From Plectosphaerella cucumerina (lineage: Eukaryota; Ascomycota; Sordariomycetes; Glomerellales; Plectosphaerellaceae), in assembly GCA_020746995.1 (NCBI GenBank), contig JAGPXD010000004.1, positions 2,356,001-2,420,000 of the forward strand: 64,000 nucleotides of DNA, read 5' to 3'. Positions 22,901 to 32,613 of the stretch are shown here, piece by piece (the stretch's first letter is position 1; every line of letters starts with the position of its first letter). The notes under the pieces are model-generated. The model was not told the origin of the DNA, ran no database searches, and saw nothing but the letters and a program-made list of their open reading frames with translations. The translations under genes were made by a program, and so were the position numbers.

Positions 22901-24431
22901 TCGCAGGCGCCTCGTCCGGTCGTCATGCGACACTGCTGCGAGAGACAGGTGTGGTCGGGTAAAATAATGAAGCTCCAGAACGATGACCGAGGCGAGGGTC
23001 GACATTTGATCGCGATCTGCGAGGTGGTGATGCGCTCGTTTCTTCGACGGACCGTTGCGAAAAGCCAACTGCCGGCTTGCTGTGTGATGTCTGCCTGTGT
23101 GGTGGGTGGTCGGTCCTTGTGCGCTTTGCATTCCCTCCCCGTAGCCGATGAACATGTCGTGTGCCGTCGAGATTGCTGCTGCTTGTCTGGTTGAGTTGGA
23201 TTCTATCCTTTTCCGTCGCCTTGGGCTGGGAGTGCTGATTCCTTTATAGATTCATCTGCTGTCGGGGGCGGCTCTGTTATCTCCCAGACATGCCACGCCC
23301 ATCTATGCATTCTGTTGGGCAAAAGAGGCAGCTCGGATTGCTTTCATCATTCATCCCTCGAGTGAGCACAGATAGCCACCGTCTCTGACTGGTTGCGGCG
23401 CATGGGGGAGTGCCGCCTATCCAGGTTATCTCTCCATCGCCCGCATGCCCAGGTGGTTATCAAAGATAGGGGCCTCGTTCGCCTCGACCGCCGCGCCATG
23501 CTGATAACCAGGCGGCACAGGCAGCGTGGTTTTCCCTCCGAAAAGGCTCAATCGAGCACTTATCTTGTACTCGAATGCGGTACCTGCTGGATGAGGAAGG
23601 GATTGTCCTAGACGAAGGCACACTTTGAGCAATGCAAGGGTCCATCCATCTTCCCCCATGGCGTTCTCGGCACCTCGAGCGATGCTGCAGGGTCCTTACA
23701 TCGCCTGCATTCTCTGCCACTTGCAGCAAGTCGCAGCCTGCTATCTCTGCTTCGGCTCCTCCCGAGGATGGCCTGGGGGGCCGGGGATGGCATGCCTTAT
23801 CTGGGGATGTGGGCTGGGCATGTCGGGGGTTCGAGACAGACGGCATGACGCCTTATCTCTGCGACAGAAGCAAGGCTGCTGGTCGTATACATAAGTGCGC
23901 AGGCCCGCCTGTCATGGCGGTAGAGTTTGCGAATACTGCTCCGTAGGCGAGGCTGCGACCCGGACACCGAATCCACCGACCGACTATCCGAATCTTGCGA
24001 GAGTACCACATTATCGCGGCAAATACGACCCAGAGATCAGCCAGCTTGGCTCGAGGGACACAAAGACAAGAGGGGGACATACAAGGACGCAGGCATAGCT
24101 ATGCTGCTGCCACATCACACACCGCTGGATGGCTGGAGACGAAGTCATGGCCATGGCTGGTCAAGAGAGCACCCGGCTCCAACCCGGCATGGCATATCAA
24201 GGAAGACTTCACCAAAGGCTCTGGAACTATCCACGAGAGAGGTTTATTTGGCTTCAAGAAGGAACAGGTGTCGCAAGTGCCCCTTGTCCTCGGCAGATGC
24301 TGCTTCGAGTGAAGAAGCATCAGACATGCAACACCAAGTCACTGTTACAAGGCTTCAGCATACGAAGACAACTTTGCTTGCTTTGACTCTTTTTATTTTT
24401 ATTTTTCTTTCCTTCTCCTGCCTCCCAGCTA
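16966..24431. other. 7.5-kb gene-free region upstream of AreA
   Basis: No recognisable gene on either strand. It is bounded by the AreA start (reading leftward) and the 3' end of the hydrolase gene, so the only promoter it must contain is that of AreA. The open frames (for example 19281-19976 minus, 19453-20124 plus, 20689-21345 minus) are mutual shadows with basic, Pro/Arg-rich or Gly-rich translations typical of non-coding GC-rich DNA. Simple-sequence patches occur at about 17586-17625 (CACTCC-like) and 19639-19665 (GGTGGAA-like). I found no tRNA B-box or 5S signature. Part is probably an untranslated AreA leader and regulatory DNA. Confidence 0.55.
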
Positions 24432-25575
24432 TCAACCCACAACATCCCTCTTCCTTCCCGTCCCCGAGAACTGAATATTCTCGTTGCCGACCACGCCCGT
24501 CTTGACGCTCCCGATGCCCGGCACCTGACCACTGCCCCCCGGCTGCATGACGGCGGCGTAGTTCTCCGCCATCAATTGCACGCCGCTGACGAAGCCTTGG
24601 CCGTCGAACGCGCAGTGGTCACCGTTGGGTGTCCCGTCGACCGTCTGCAGCGCGTTGATCTGGTCGGCGCTCAGCCCCTGAGCCTGGACGACCTCCTCGT
24701 AGGCGGTGACGGCGCGCGGGATTGAGGGCTGCAGCATGGCGAGCTCGTTCTGCGTCGTTTGGTAGTGTACCCGCGTTGTCGCCAGTGCGGCAGCGCTGGC
24801 TGGGGTGACGGGGACCTGTGGCTCCATGGCTGCACAATTCAGAAGAACGCCTGTGTTGTTGCCGAACTTCTCCATGTGCGCTGGCATCATGAAGCCGGAA
24901 AGCATCAGGGACCCGCCCGAGACGCCGGTGAACCAGACGTCAGAGGTGTTGAAGGACATGACTTGAGGAAGCATCTGGGTGACCAAGTCGGCCACGGCAG
25001 CTGCGTGGGCAACGCCATCGGTGCGCTGGAGACCGCCGCCGCCGCCCCAGAAGAGGTTCTCGTTCGGAGCAAGCACCGCCACACCGGCGAGGTTGCCCTG
25101 CGCCGAGACGCCCTGGTTGGGGAAGTCGAAGAAGGACTGGCCGCCATCGCCGTGGAGGAGGACATTGACGCCCATGGTACCCGGGGTATTCGGTGCCGCG
25201 GCAGCGCCCTCGATGGGGTTGGCCGTGTTAACGGGGCTGTTGGCGACGAAGGCCTGCGCGGGGCCGGAAACCTTGAAGCGGAGGGGGAGGCCGCTGGAAG
25301 GTGGTCAGTCTTGGGAACATGGAGAAGGGAAAAGGAGTAACTCACTTGACGTCGGCGGTCATGTCGAGGATGGTCGATCCATCAGCTGCCGTTGTCACGC
25401 CCTGCGGCCTCTGAGCAGCCTGCTCCTGTGCCGTCGCGCCTCCATTTCCTCCACCACCGCCTCCTCTGTTCCCTCTGTTGCCGCCCCTGTTCCTCTGGGG
25501 CTCCGGGCTCGGCGCCGCCTGGGCGAGGAGCGACAGCAGCGCGATGGCCACGACGGGTGAGATTCCTGTCCTCAT
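24432..25575 (-). CDS. Secreted alpha/beta-hydrolase-like protein
   Basis: Exons 25346-25575 and 24432-25293 (GTGAGT donor, CAG acceptor) give 363 residues. Residues 1-21 are a signal peptide, followed by a disordered Gly/Asn/Arg-rich segment (about 28-48) of the GGNRGNRGGGG type. The body shows the serine-hydrolase outline: a beta strand ending in LLHGDGGQSFFDF (oxyanion region), and WFTGVSGGSLML with the nucleophile elbow G-V-S-G-G (Ser about 202). The candidate His in GDHCAFDGQG fits a catalytic triad only tentatively. Proteins of this type in Fusarium and Colletotrichum are often mislabelled as F-box proteins. Substrate unknown; esterase or depolymerase activity is an inference from the fold. 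Extracellular location follows from the signal peptide. Confidence 0.75.
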
Positions 25576-26084
25576 TGTCGGGGTATGTTGTCTGGTCTGA
25601 TGGGAGAGATGTTGTCTTCGAAAGAAGCTCCTCCTACCCAACCTTGGCGCCCGCGGGAGCAGTCCCTTCTTTTAAGCATTATCATGCTCGTCTGCCTGCT
25701 GCCCTTGAGACAAGACGCATCGGACGAGGGTGCGACGACAGCAGAGGCCCAGTGGCCATCTCCATAGATTGGTGCCAATCGGCGACGTCGCGCGGTCGAG
25801 CCCGGTCGCAGAGGGTCGAGGCTGCGACAGTTGCGGAGAGGGAGGCCGTTTCGGACGAAACAAACATTGGCACACGGGTTGGGACGCCGGCCCCGTGCGG
25901 ACCGGGGGCCCGATTCAGGGGCGGATGGCACGGCCGGCACAAGAAGGTTTTGCCCCGTGCAGTGCAGTGCGAGGTTTGATGTATTTGTGGATGGAGGTGG
26001 TATTGGCAGACGATACATAATGCAGGCAGAAAGACAGACAGACGTCAGACGCTCGCTCTTCCAGGCTTTGGCACCCAGGCCGTC
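25576..26084. other. Intergenic between hydrolase and acyl-CoA-ligase genes
   Basis: Both neighbours read leftward, so this stretch is the hydrolase promoter plus the ligase 3' region. No gene is seen. Confidence 0.65.
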
Positions 26085-28073
26085 CTACAGCTTGGGCCCC
26101 GCGGCCTTCCTGTCGGCCTTCTCCTTGTCACGCAGCAGCCGCCGCAGAATCTTGCCGCTGGGGCTCTTTGGGATGACTTCGATGAACTCGATGCCGCCCT
26201 TGAGCCACTTGTGCCGCGCCTTGTGTTCCTCGACGTGCTTCGCGATGTCGCAGGCCAAGTCTTCGTCGGACTTGCCGGCAGCGCTGGCGGCCTTGACGAC
26301 GTAGGCCTTTGGAACCTCGCCGGCGCGGTCGTCGGGAACCTGGATCACGGCACAGTCAGAGACGTGAGGGTGGGTGAGCAGGTGCGCCTCGAGCTCTGCG
26401 GGGGCGACCTGGTGGCCCTTGACCTTGATCAGTTCTTTGATGCGGTCAACGACGACAAGGTGCTCGTTGCCAGCGGCGGACTTGCGGACGAGGACCTCAT
26501 CACCGGTGCGGATCCAGCGGCCGTCGTTCTGCCAAACGAAAGTCTCGGCCGTGGCCTTTTCGTTGTTAAGGTAGCCGAGGACGACCGAGGGGGACTGGAC
26601 AAGCAGCTCGCCGGGCTTGTTGTACTCTGTGATCTCGGCGCCAGTAGAGGGGTCGACGATCTTGCCGCGGCAGCCGGGTACAAGAGAGCCAGATGAGCCG
26701 ACATCGATGTCAAGCTCGCTGGTGGTGCAGACTACGGTGCAAGTCTCGGTCATGCCATAGGCTTGGCCGATGCGCCACTTGGGGTATTGCCTGTTGACCT
26801 CCTCTGCCGTTTCGGGACCGAGGGGCGCGGCACCGGTGATGAGATACCGGACAGAGGTGAGGTCGTACTTTTTGCAGACGTCTGGGTTGCGGATGATCTG
26901 GATAGCGATCGGTGGGACCTGGGGTGGTTAGTGTGGAAGATACGGTAAGTTGCGAATGCGGGCTGCTCACCAAGTAGAGCTGCTCAATCTTGTGCTCTTG
27001 AACAGCGCCCAGGAAGCTATCAAGCTCAAACTTTGGCAACACGATGGTGCTGTCGCCGCGGTAGGCGTTTGAGTAGCAGATGACAACAAGGCCATAGATG
27101 TGGCTGAAGGGCAGCAAGCCCAGGACGGCCTGGGTCTTGACGCCAAACTTCGTGCGGGCGACGGTATCGAATGTGGAGTACTGGAGGGCGTTGGCCATGA
27201 TGTTGGCATGAGAGATCATAACGGCTTTCTGCGGAAGATTAGCACATGAACTTGGCAAGTTTGGAGTGTCTGTCGACGTACCGGAAGCCCCGAGGTGCCG
27301 CTCGAGTAGCACAGGTAAGCTACCTGCCTTGCAGCCTGTCCCTTGACCCATTTCAGGGGTTCGAGGTCGGGCAGCTTCGCACCCTCGGCGATGAGGTCGT
27401 CAAGGGTTGTGAAGGGGACCTTTTTCGAGACGCCGGGCACTGGGAGGACGAAGATGCGGTCTTCGGGGATGCCGACAGCCTTTGCGGCCTTGACGGCCGT
27501 TTCGAGGAGGGGCACGCAGGTGAAGAGGGCCTTTGCACCGGAGGAGCGCAGCTGGTGTTCGAGCTCCTGGGCTGAGTAGGCGGCGCTGGCAGGAGTGACG
27601 ATGCCGGCCAAGCGGTGAACAGCGTGCGCAAAGGGGATGTAGTCGATCTGGTGATCTTGGGTTAGTCTTGACGGCATTTGTAGGCCAACAGTAAGGGGCG
27701 GGAGCTCACGGTGTTGAGGGAGAAGAGAGCGACGACCTTGTCCCACTCAGTTCCCTCGTTGGGAGCAAAGTCGAGCCTCTTAGCGATGGCCCTCGCCAGG
27801 TGTGTAACGCGCTGCCTGATCTCATCGATGGTGTACGTCTTGCCGGTGAGACCGCAGATGAAGGGATTCTTCGACTGAGCAAAAGGAACGCGGCCGTGCT
27901 TCTCAGTGAGCATGAACTCGTCGAGGGAGACGGAGTCGGGGATCTCTGTGGAGGGCGGTCGGGTCAGTCACGCTGTCACCCGGTCAAAGCTTGGAGTCGC
28001 GCGGGGGCAGCAGCAGCTGCGGCGGCCTACCTATGGGCATTGGGGGCACCCATGACGGCGACGTGAAGACCAT
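26085..28073 (-). CDS. 4-coumarate-CoA-ligase-like acyl-CoA synthetase (ANL superfamily), C-terminus PKL
   Basis: Five exons (28031-28073, 27710-27945, 27282-27647, 26971-27228, 26085-26918) give 578 residues. Such enzymes activate a carboxylic acid with ATP to an acyl-adenylate and then to acyl-CoA. The AMP-binding loop YSSGTSGLPKAVMISH spans the exon 3/4 junction (about 207-222). GQAYGMTET, the core motif DGRWIRTGDE, the hinge DRIKELIKVKGHQV and the C-terminal catalytic-lysine motif KSPSGKILRR follow in the expected order. Length is normal. The last three residues are Pro-Lys-Leu, a weak variant of the peroxisomal type-1 signal. The neighbouring dehydrogenase, transcribed away from a shared 1.1-kb promoter, ends the same way, suggesting that they act together in peroxisomal acid activation and beta-oxidation. 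The substrate cannot be told: 4CL-like fungal members take fatty and aromatic acids. Confidence 0.9.
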
Positions 28074-29219
28074 GGCGGCGGAGAGCTGTGTGTGCTGATG
28101 TGTACGCAGAGGAGGTGAGGCAGCGTCAAGATTGAGGAAGAGGAGAGCAAAGTCGAGCTGGAGTTGACGAGGACAAGACAGGAGGAAAGACGGCCATCTT
28201 GTCTGCAGTAGAAGGGCATCGGCGTTAAGGAAGGCACGACTGGGGAAAGACCGCCAATCTCCTTCCCCAATTGCCGATTCCTAAGACCTCGGCGCCTGGA
28301 GCGTGGGCGAGTCTGGGGCACCCTTCGATTTTCTGGGGAACCCGAGTCAGTCGGGCCCGCTAATTGCCCTGAAGAGGCTTGAATTCTGGCGTCCAGTTCA
28401 GGGCCGTCCCTCCCCGCAGCACCGCCTTCTCCGCACACGACACGACCTGCGGGGCTCAGCTGCGTCAGGGCCATGCCGTCATCCTGCCGGGCCTCGATTC
28501 GGCAGCATCTTGAGCAACCAGGACCGCAAGTGCTAGTCGAGGTCAAACATGGGCCGGCCTCTCCAGTATGTGTTCTATTGCTTGCTTTCAATCTCGATAT
28601 GCTCTCGCCTTGGGAGGGGCTCTGTTCCTGAACACAGATAGCCTTGTCCTGAGGCCATTCTGACTTTTGCAGACGAGGCAGTTTGATATCTACCGGCTGC
28701 AGCTGTATATCCTGGAATTTACCTGTAGCCATGACCCACCGCCGAATCTTCCTTTCGATGGCTAAGAAATATGTTGCAAACCTCTAGTTAGTGAGACCCC
28801 CCTTGTCATGGAATGTTGTCTTCGGCAAGGCGACTGCTGGTGAGTTGGTCCGGCGCACTGCACTAGGGTAGCTTGAGTATGATGAGCAGCAGAACACAAA
28901 AAGTATCCGGCAATCCTAAAATGGATTGCCGGGTAACTCAATCATTTAAGACTCAAAGAGGTTAACACAGAGGAGGTCCTGCGATGGCCACGAACCCCCT
29001 CTCTTAGGTAAGATCAGCGTGAGTCGGGGCCGGGGCCGGGGCCGGGGCCGGGTCCATCCTCGCCGAGCCGAGGCTCAACCCCAGGTTGCTCCTCACCTTG
29101 TCCCGCGGCAGACACGCTCATCTGGGGCTCCATCAGTACATCCAATGTCATCACAAATCTGACCAAAACATCACGGACAACAACCGTGAACCAGGTTCCA
29201 AGCATAACGAACAGCAAAA
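28074..29219. other. Divergent promoter of acyl-CoA ligase and acyl-CoA dehydrogenase
   Basis: This 1.1-kb interval separates two divergent start codons of functionally related genes. It contains a GGGGCC hexamer repeat at 29026-29052. I see no coding gene in it. Confidence 0.7.
29026..29052 (+). repeat. GGGGCC hexamer repeat, G-quadruplex motif
   Basis: Four GGGG runs and a final GGG, each separated by CC, give an uninterrupted (GGGGCC)n tract. Four or more G-tracts with two-base loops meet the standard quadruplex-forming pattern. It lies about 170-195 bases upstream of the dehydrogenase ATG. Confidence 0.85.
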
Positions 29220-30844
29220 ATGGCGACTCCTCCAGCATCCGCAAGAATCCCAATCGCAGTGGTGAACAGGGTTAGCGCCAAGGCGCAACGCACGCTCGAT
29301 GAGGTCAGGCACATCCTCTTCTCCCGCAGTCTTACCAACCTGACGCTCCATAGGTCGAGACGTTTGTCAACGAGAAATGCATCCCGGGAGACGCCGTTTT
29401 CGCACAGGCGATAGGCCGAGACACACGAGAGCGCTTCTCGGCCCATCCCAAGATCATTGAGGATCTCAAGCTTGAGGCACGGAAGAAGGGCCTGTGGAAC
29501 CTCTTCCTGCCAAAGGGCCACTACGGCGAGAGCAGTGAGTACAGCAACCTAGAGTATGGCCTCATGGCCGAGCAGCTGGGCCGCAGCCAGATCGCAAGCG
29601 AGGTATGTCATTTCCTTTCCTTGATTCCCACGGACGCTGACAGGGAAACAGGTCATGAACTGCGCTGCCCCCGATACGGGCAACATGGAGGTCTTTGCCA
29701 AGTTTGGAAACGACGAGCAGAAGAAGCAGTGGCTGGCACCGCTGCTGGACGGCAAGATCCGGTCTGCCTTTTTGATGACAGAGCCCGACATTGCCTCGAG
29801 CGACGCAACGAACATCAAGTTTGACATCCGAAGAGAAGGCAACGAATACGTGCTCAACGGCAGCGTGAGTACCGCGGCCCCTTTGAGTCTTGTCTTCATA
29901 GCAATCGGCTGACATCCTTGGGCTCGGTAGAAATGGTGGAGCAGCGGTGCTGGTGACCCTCGGTGTGAGGTGTACATCGTCATGGGCAAGACGGACCCCC
30001 AGAACCCAGTTGTTCATCGCCAGCAGTCCGTGGTCCTGGTTCCTGCGAGGACGCCCGGTATTACGGTCAACCGCATGCTGTCGGTCTTCGGCTACGATGA
30101 CGCCCCGCACGGCCACGGTCACATCACGTTCAAAAACGTCAGGGTGCCGGTGTCGAACATCGTGCTCGGCGAAGGTCGTGGTTTCGAGATCATCCAGGGA
30201 AGGCTGGGACCCGGCAGGATCCATCATGCGATGCGGTGTATCGGCGCTGTAAGACAGACTTCCTTGCCGCTGGAACGGTGTGCTCAGTGAAGCACCGACA
30301 TCATGCTGATTTGACTTTACAGGCCGAACGAGCTCTCGAGTGGGTTATTGCTCGTATCCACGAGCCGACCAAAAAGCCCTTTGGCAAGATGCTTCACGAG
30401 CACGGCTTGGTGCTGAGCCAGGTCGCACGGGCACGTCTCGAGATCGACTCGTCCAGACTGGTGGTTCTTAATGCGGCCATCAAGATTGACGAGGGCAACG
30501 CCAAACTGGCCCTCAAGGAGATCGCTCAGGCCAAGATTCTCGTCCCCCAGATGCTGGGGCGTGTTCTTGACGACGCCATCCAGGTCTTTGGCGGAGCGGG
30601 CGTCAGCCAGGATACCCCCTTGGCTCAGATGTGGGCGAACGCCCGGACAATGAGAATCGTCGACGGGCCAGACGAGGTGCATCTCCTGCAGCTGGGTCGG
30701 GGCGAGGTCAAGCGTGCCGAGGCTGTCAGGGCGCTGTTGGCGAAGCAGCAGCAGCTCGAGGCCGAGTTCTTCGCGGCCTATGGGCTTAACAAGGTCGACC
30801 GCCTGGAGCTGGGCTGGACATCGGAGACGAAGCCAAAGCTGTAG
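29220..30844 (+). CDS. Acyl-CoA dehydrogenase, ACAD10/11-like, C-terminus PKL
   Basis: Five exons (29220-29303, 29354-29602, 29652-29864, 29931-30248, 30323-30844), all ending in whole codons, give 461 residues. The enzyme should be an FAD flavoprotein oxidising acyl-CoA to 2-enoyl-CoA. Visible family signs are the flavin/substrate motif LMTEPDIASSDATN, the KWWSSGAGDPRC strand typical of the ACAD10/11 branch, FGYDDAPHGHGH, GPGRIHHAMRC and the C-terminal GGAGVSQDTPLAQMWA followed by RIVDGPDEVH. Where MCAD-type enzymes carry Glu in RIYEG, this branch has Asp. The protein ends in Lys-Pro-Lys-Leu, so a peroxisomal location through a non-canonical type-1 signal is possible. It is divergent from the acyl-CoA ligase gene. 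The first intron is only 50 bases and its donor GTCAGG is weak, so the exact residue count near position 28 may shift. Confidence 0.9.
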
Positions 30845-32613
30845 ATGACGGTGCTTGTGGCGACATTCCCTGTAAATGTATTCCTCGGACTTGTCGAATT
30901 AGTCTGACCGGGCCTCGGGTGCCTCGGATGCACAAGTGGAGGAAGCACCTCCGGAGGGTGTGCAGCAGAGGTGTTTTAAACGACGCAGACTCCAGACGAA
31001 CCGACGATCAAGTGACGGGACACCGGTGTAGATTGCTGTGCTGAATGTCCGCGAGGAGAATTGTGCTTGCCGCCCCTGCAGGCAGTGCCAGTGCTAGGTG
31101 ATACTGGCATTTCATGTATCTGCCCGCTGCTGAGGTAGCACCAAAACTGCACTTCCGGACGAGACGACGGACCTTCTCGCCGTGATATCTCAGGCCGCCC
31201 GAGTCACGACACGGACGGAGTGATCGGGCCGGGCGGGGCCGTGTCGGGCATGTCTTGCCGGGCGTTTGATGCGATTCAGAGCGGCCGCTTTGGCAAGCCG
31301 ATCGTTCACGGCTCGCCGGCGCTGAGCGAGGCACCATGGACGGGCCGCGACCGACGGGGTCCGAGGCGGCGTCATCATCATCACATGGCGTGCATGAACC
31401 TGAGCCGGGATGCCGCATGAGAGGGGCTGTCGTGGCTAAAGCGGCGGCGGAGGAAGTCGGAGGGATGGAGGGGCTGCATGGAAGGTTCCTTGATGATGGA
31501 AACGGACGATTCGAGTGAACAGGTTGGTCCATCTGATTGAGGTGATGTGCTGGCATTGACGAAAGAGGGGCAACGTGGCTTGGCGAGGTTGTTGCGATGC
31601 GCGAGAAACAGTTTGTGGGTGTTGCTGTGGTTTACTGCTTCGAGTAATCACCTCGGTCGGGCGAAGGCTGCGTGGCTCGGCAGCACGAGACGGGTGCGCA
31701 TGTGGTGCGGAGGTTCTGAGCCGTATAAGGGCGGCGGATGACCCGGCGTGGTGTTCTGTTCGGAGGGGAGGGAAATGGTCCGAACGACGAAGAGGCTGAA
31801 TGAAGTTTGTTGGTCTGTTGCACAGAAATCCGAAATCCCACCAAAGCTTCATCTGAACTCGAGGCAACCACCACCACCACCACCACCACCACCACCATAA
31901 ATTGCTCGTCCCAGCACAGCGGGCGACTGCCTAAGCCTACCCTGTGCCAAACACTGCTCGGGCCAGGTCCTAATTTGGGAGCTGCCCTTCTGTCCCCTGT
32001 CGTCATTTCACATTGCGCCCGGCAGGAACTCCCGACCCTGAGTGGCTCCGGTCAGGCATCGACGGATCCACCGGGTGTGTGAGACGCAATCACCAGAGGG
32101 AAGGACCGAACGAAGCTAACGCCTCTGGCCGCTCCCTCCCTCCCAGGGCCGTCAGCGCCAGAAAAGCCTCGCGCACAGGGAGGCGCCCCGAATCAGGCAA
32201 CGAGCCAGGTCGCGTTCCTCCGTTGAGGCCCTTGTCATCATCAATCCGGGAACTGAACCCCTGCAAGTGCCCTGTCTAGGTTTCCCGTCCAGGTCCTGTT
32301 CTCTGGAATTCGTCGCTCTCGCTCCCAGCCAGGCCAGCCCAAGCCAGGCCAGGTCTCGCCGTCCGTCTTCATCGACTCGACTGTTTTTCTGACGCCCGTC
32401 GCATCACGCCAGTCAGCCCTCCTCCCTCTCTTCCTGTTGTCATCGCCGCCTCTCCTCGACAACCCCGTCCTCATCCATATCCCGACCGAAACTCTCCTTG
32501 ATGCACCGTCTGCCGACCGCACGCCCTAACATCTCGGTTACGCGACACCTGTCTTCGCCCAGATCCTCCTCCCACCAACGGTCCCGGCCCCCGGGCCCTC
32601 CGGCGACGACGCG
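30845..32613. other. Intergenic between acyl-CoA dehydrogenase and Efr3
   Basis: No gene is seen. It holds the dehydrogenase 3' region, an ACC triplet repeat at 31867-31897 and a C/T-rich stretch (32100-32600) that looks like a long Efr3 leader. Open frames on the minus strand around 31436-32006 are low in complexity. Confidence 0.6.
31867..31897 (+). repeat. ACC trinucleotide microsatellite
   Basis: About ten uninterrupted ACC units lie in non-coding DNA. Confidence 0.9.
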
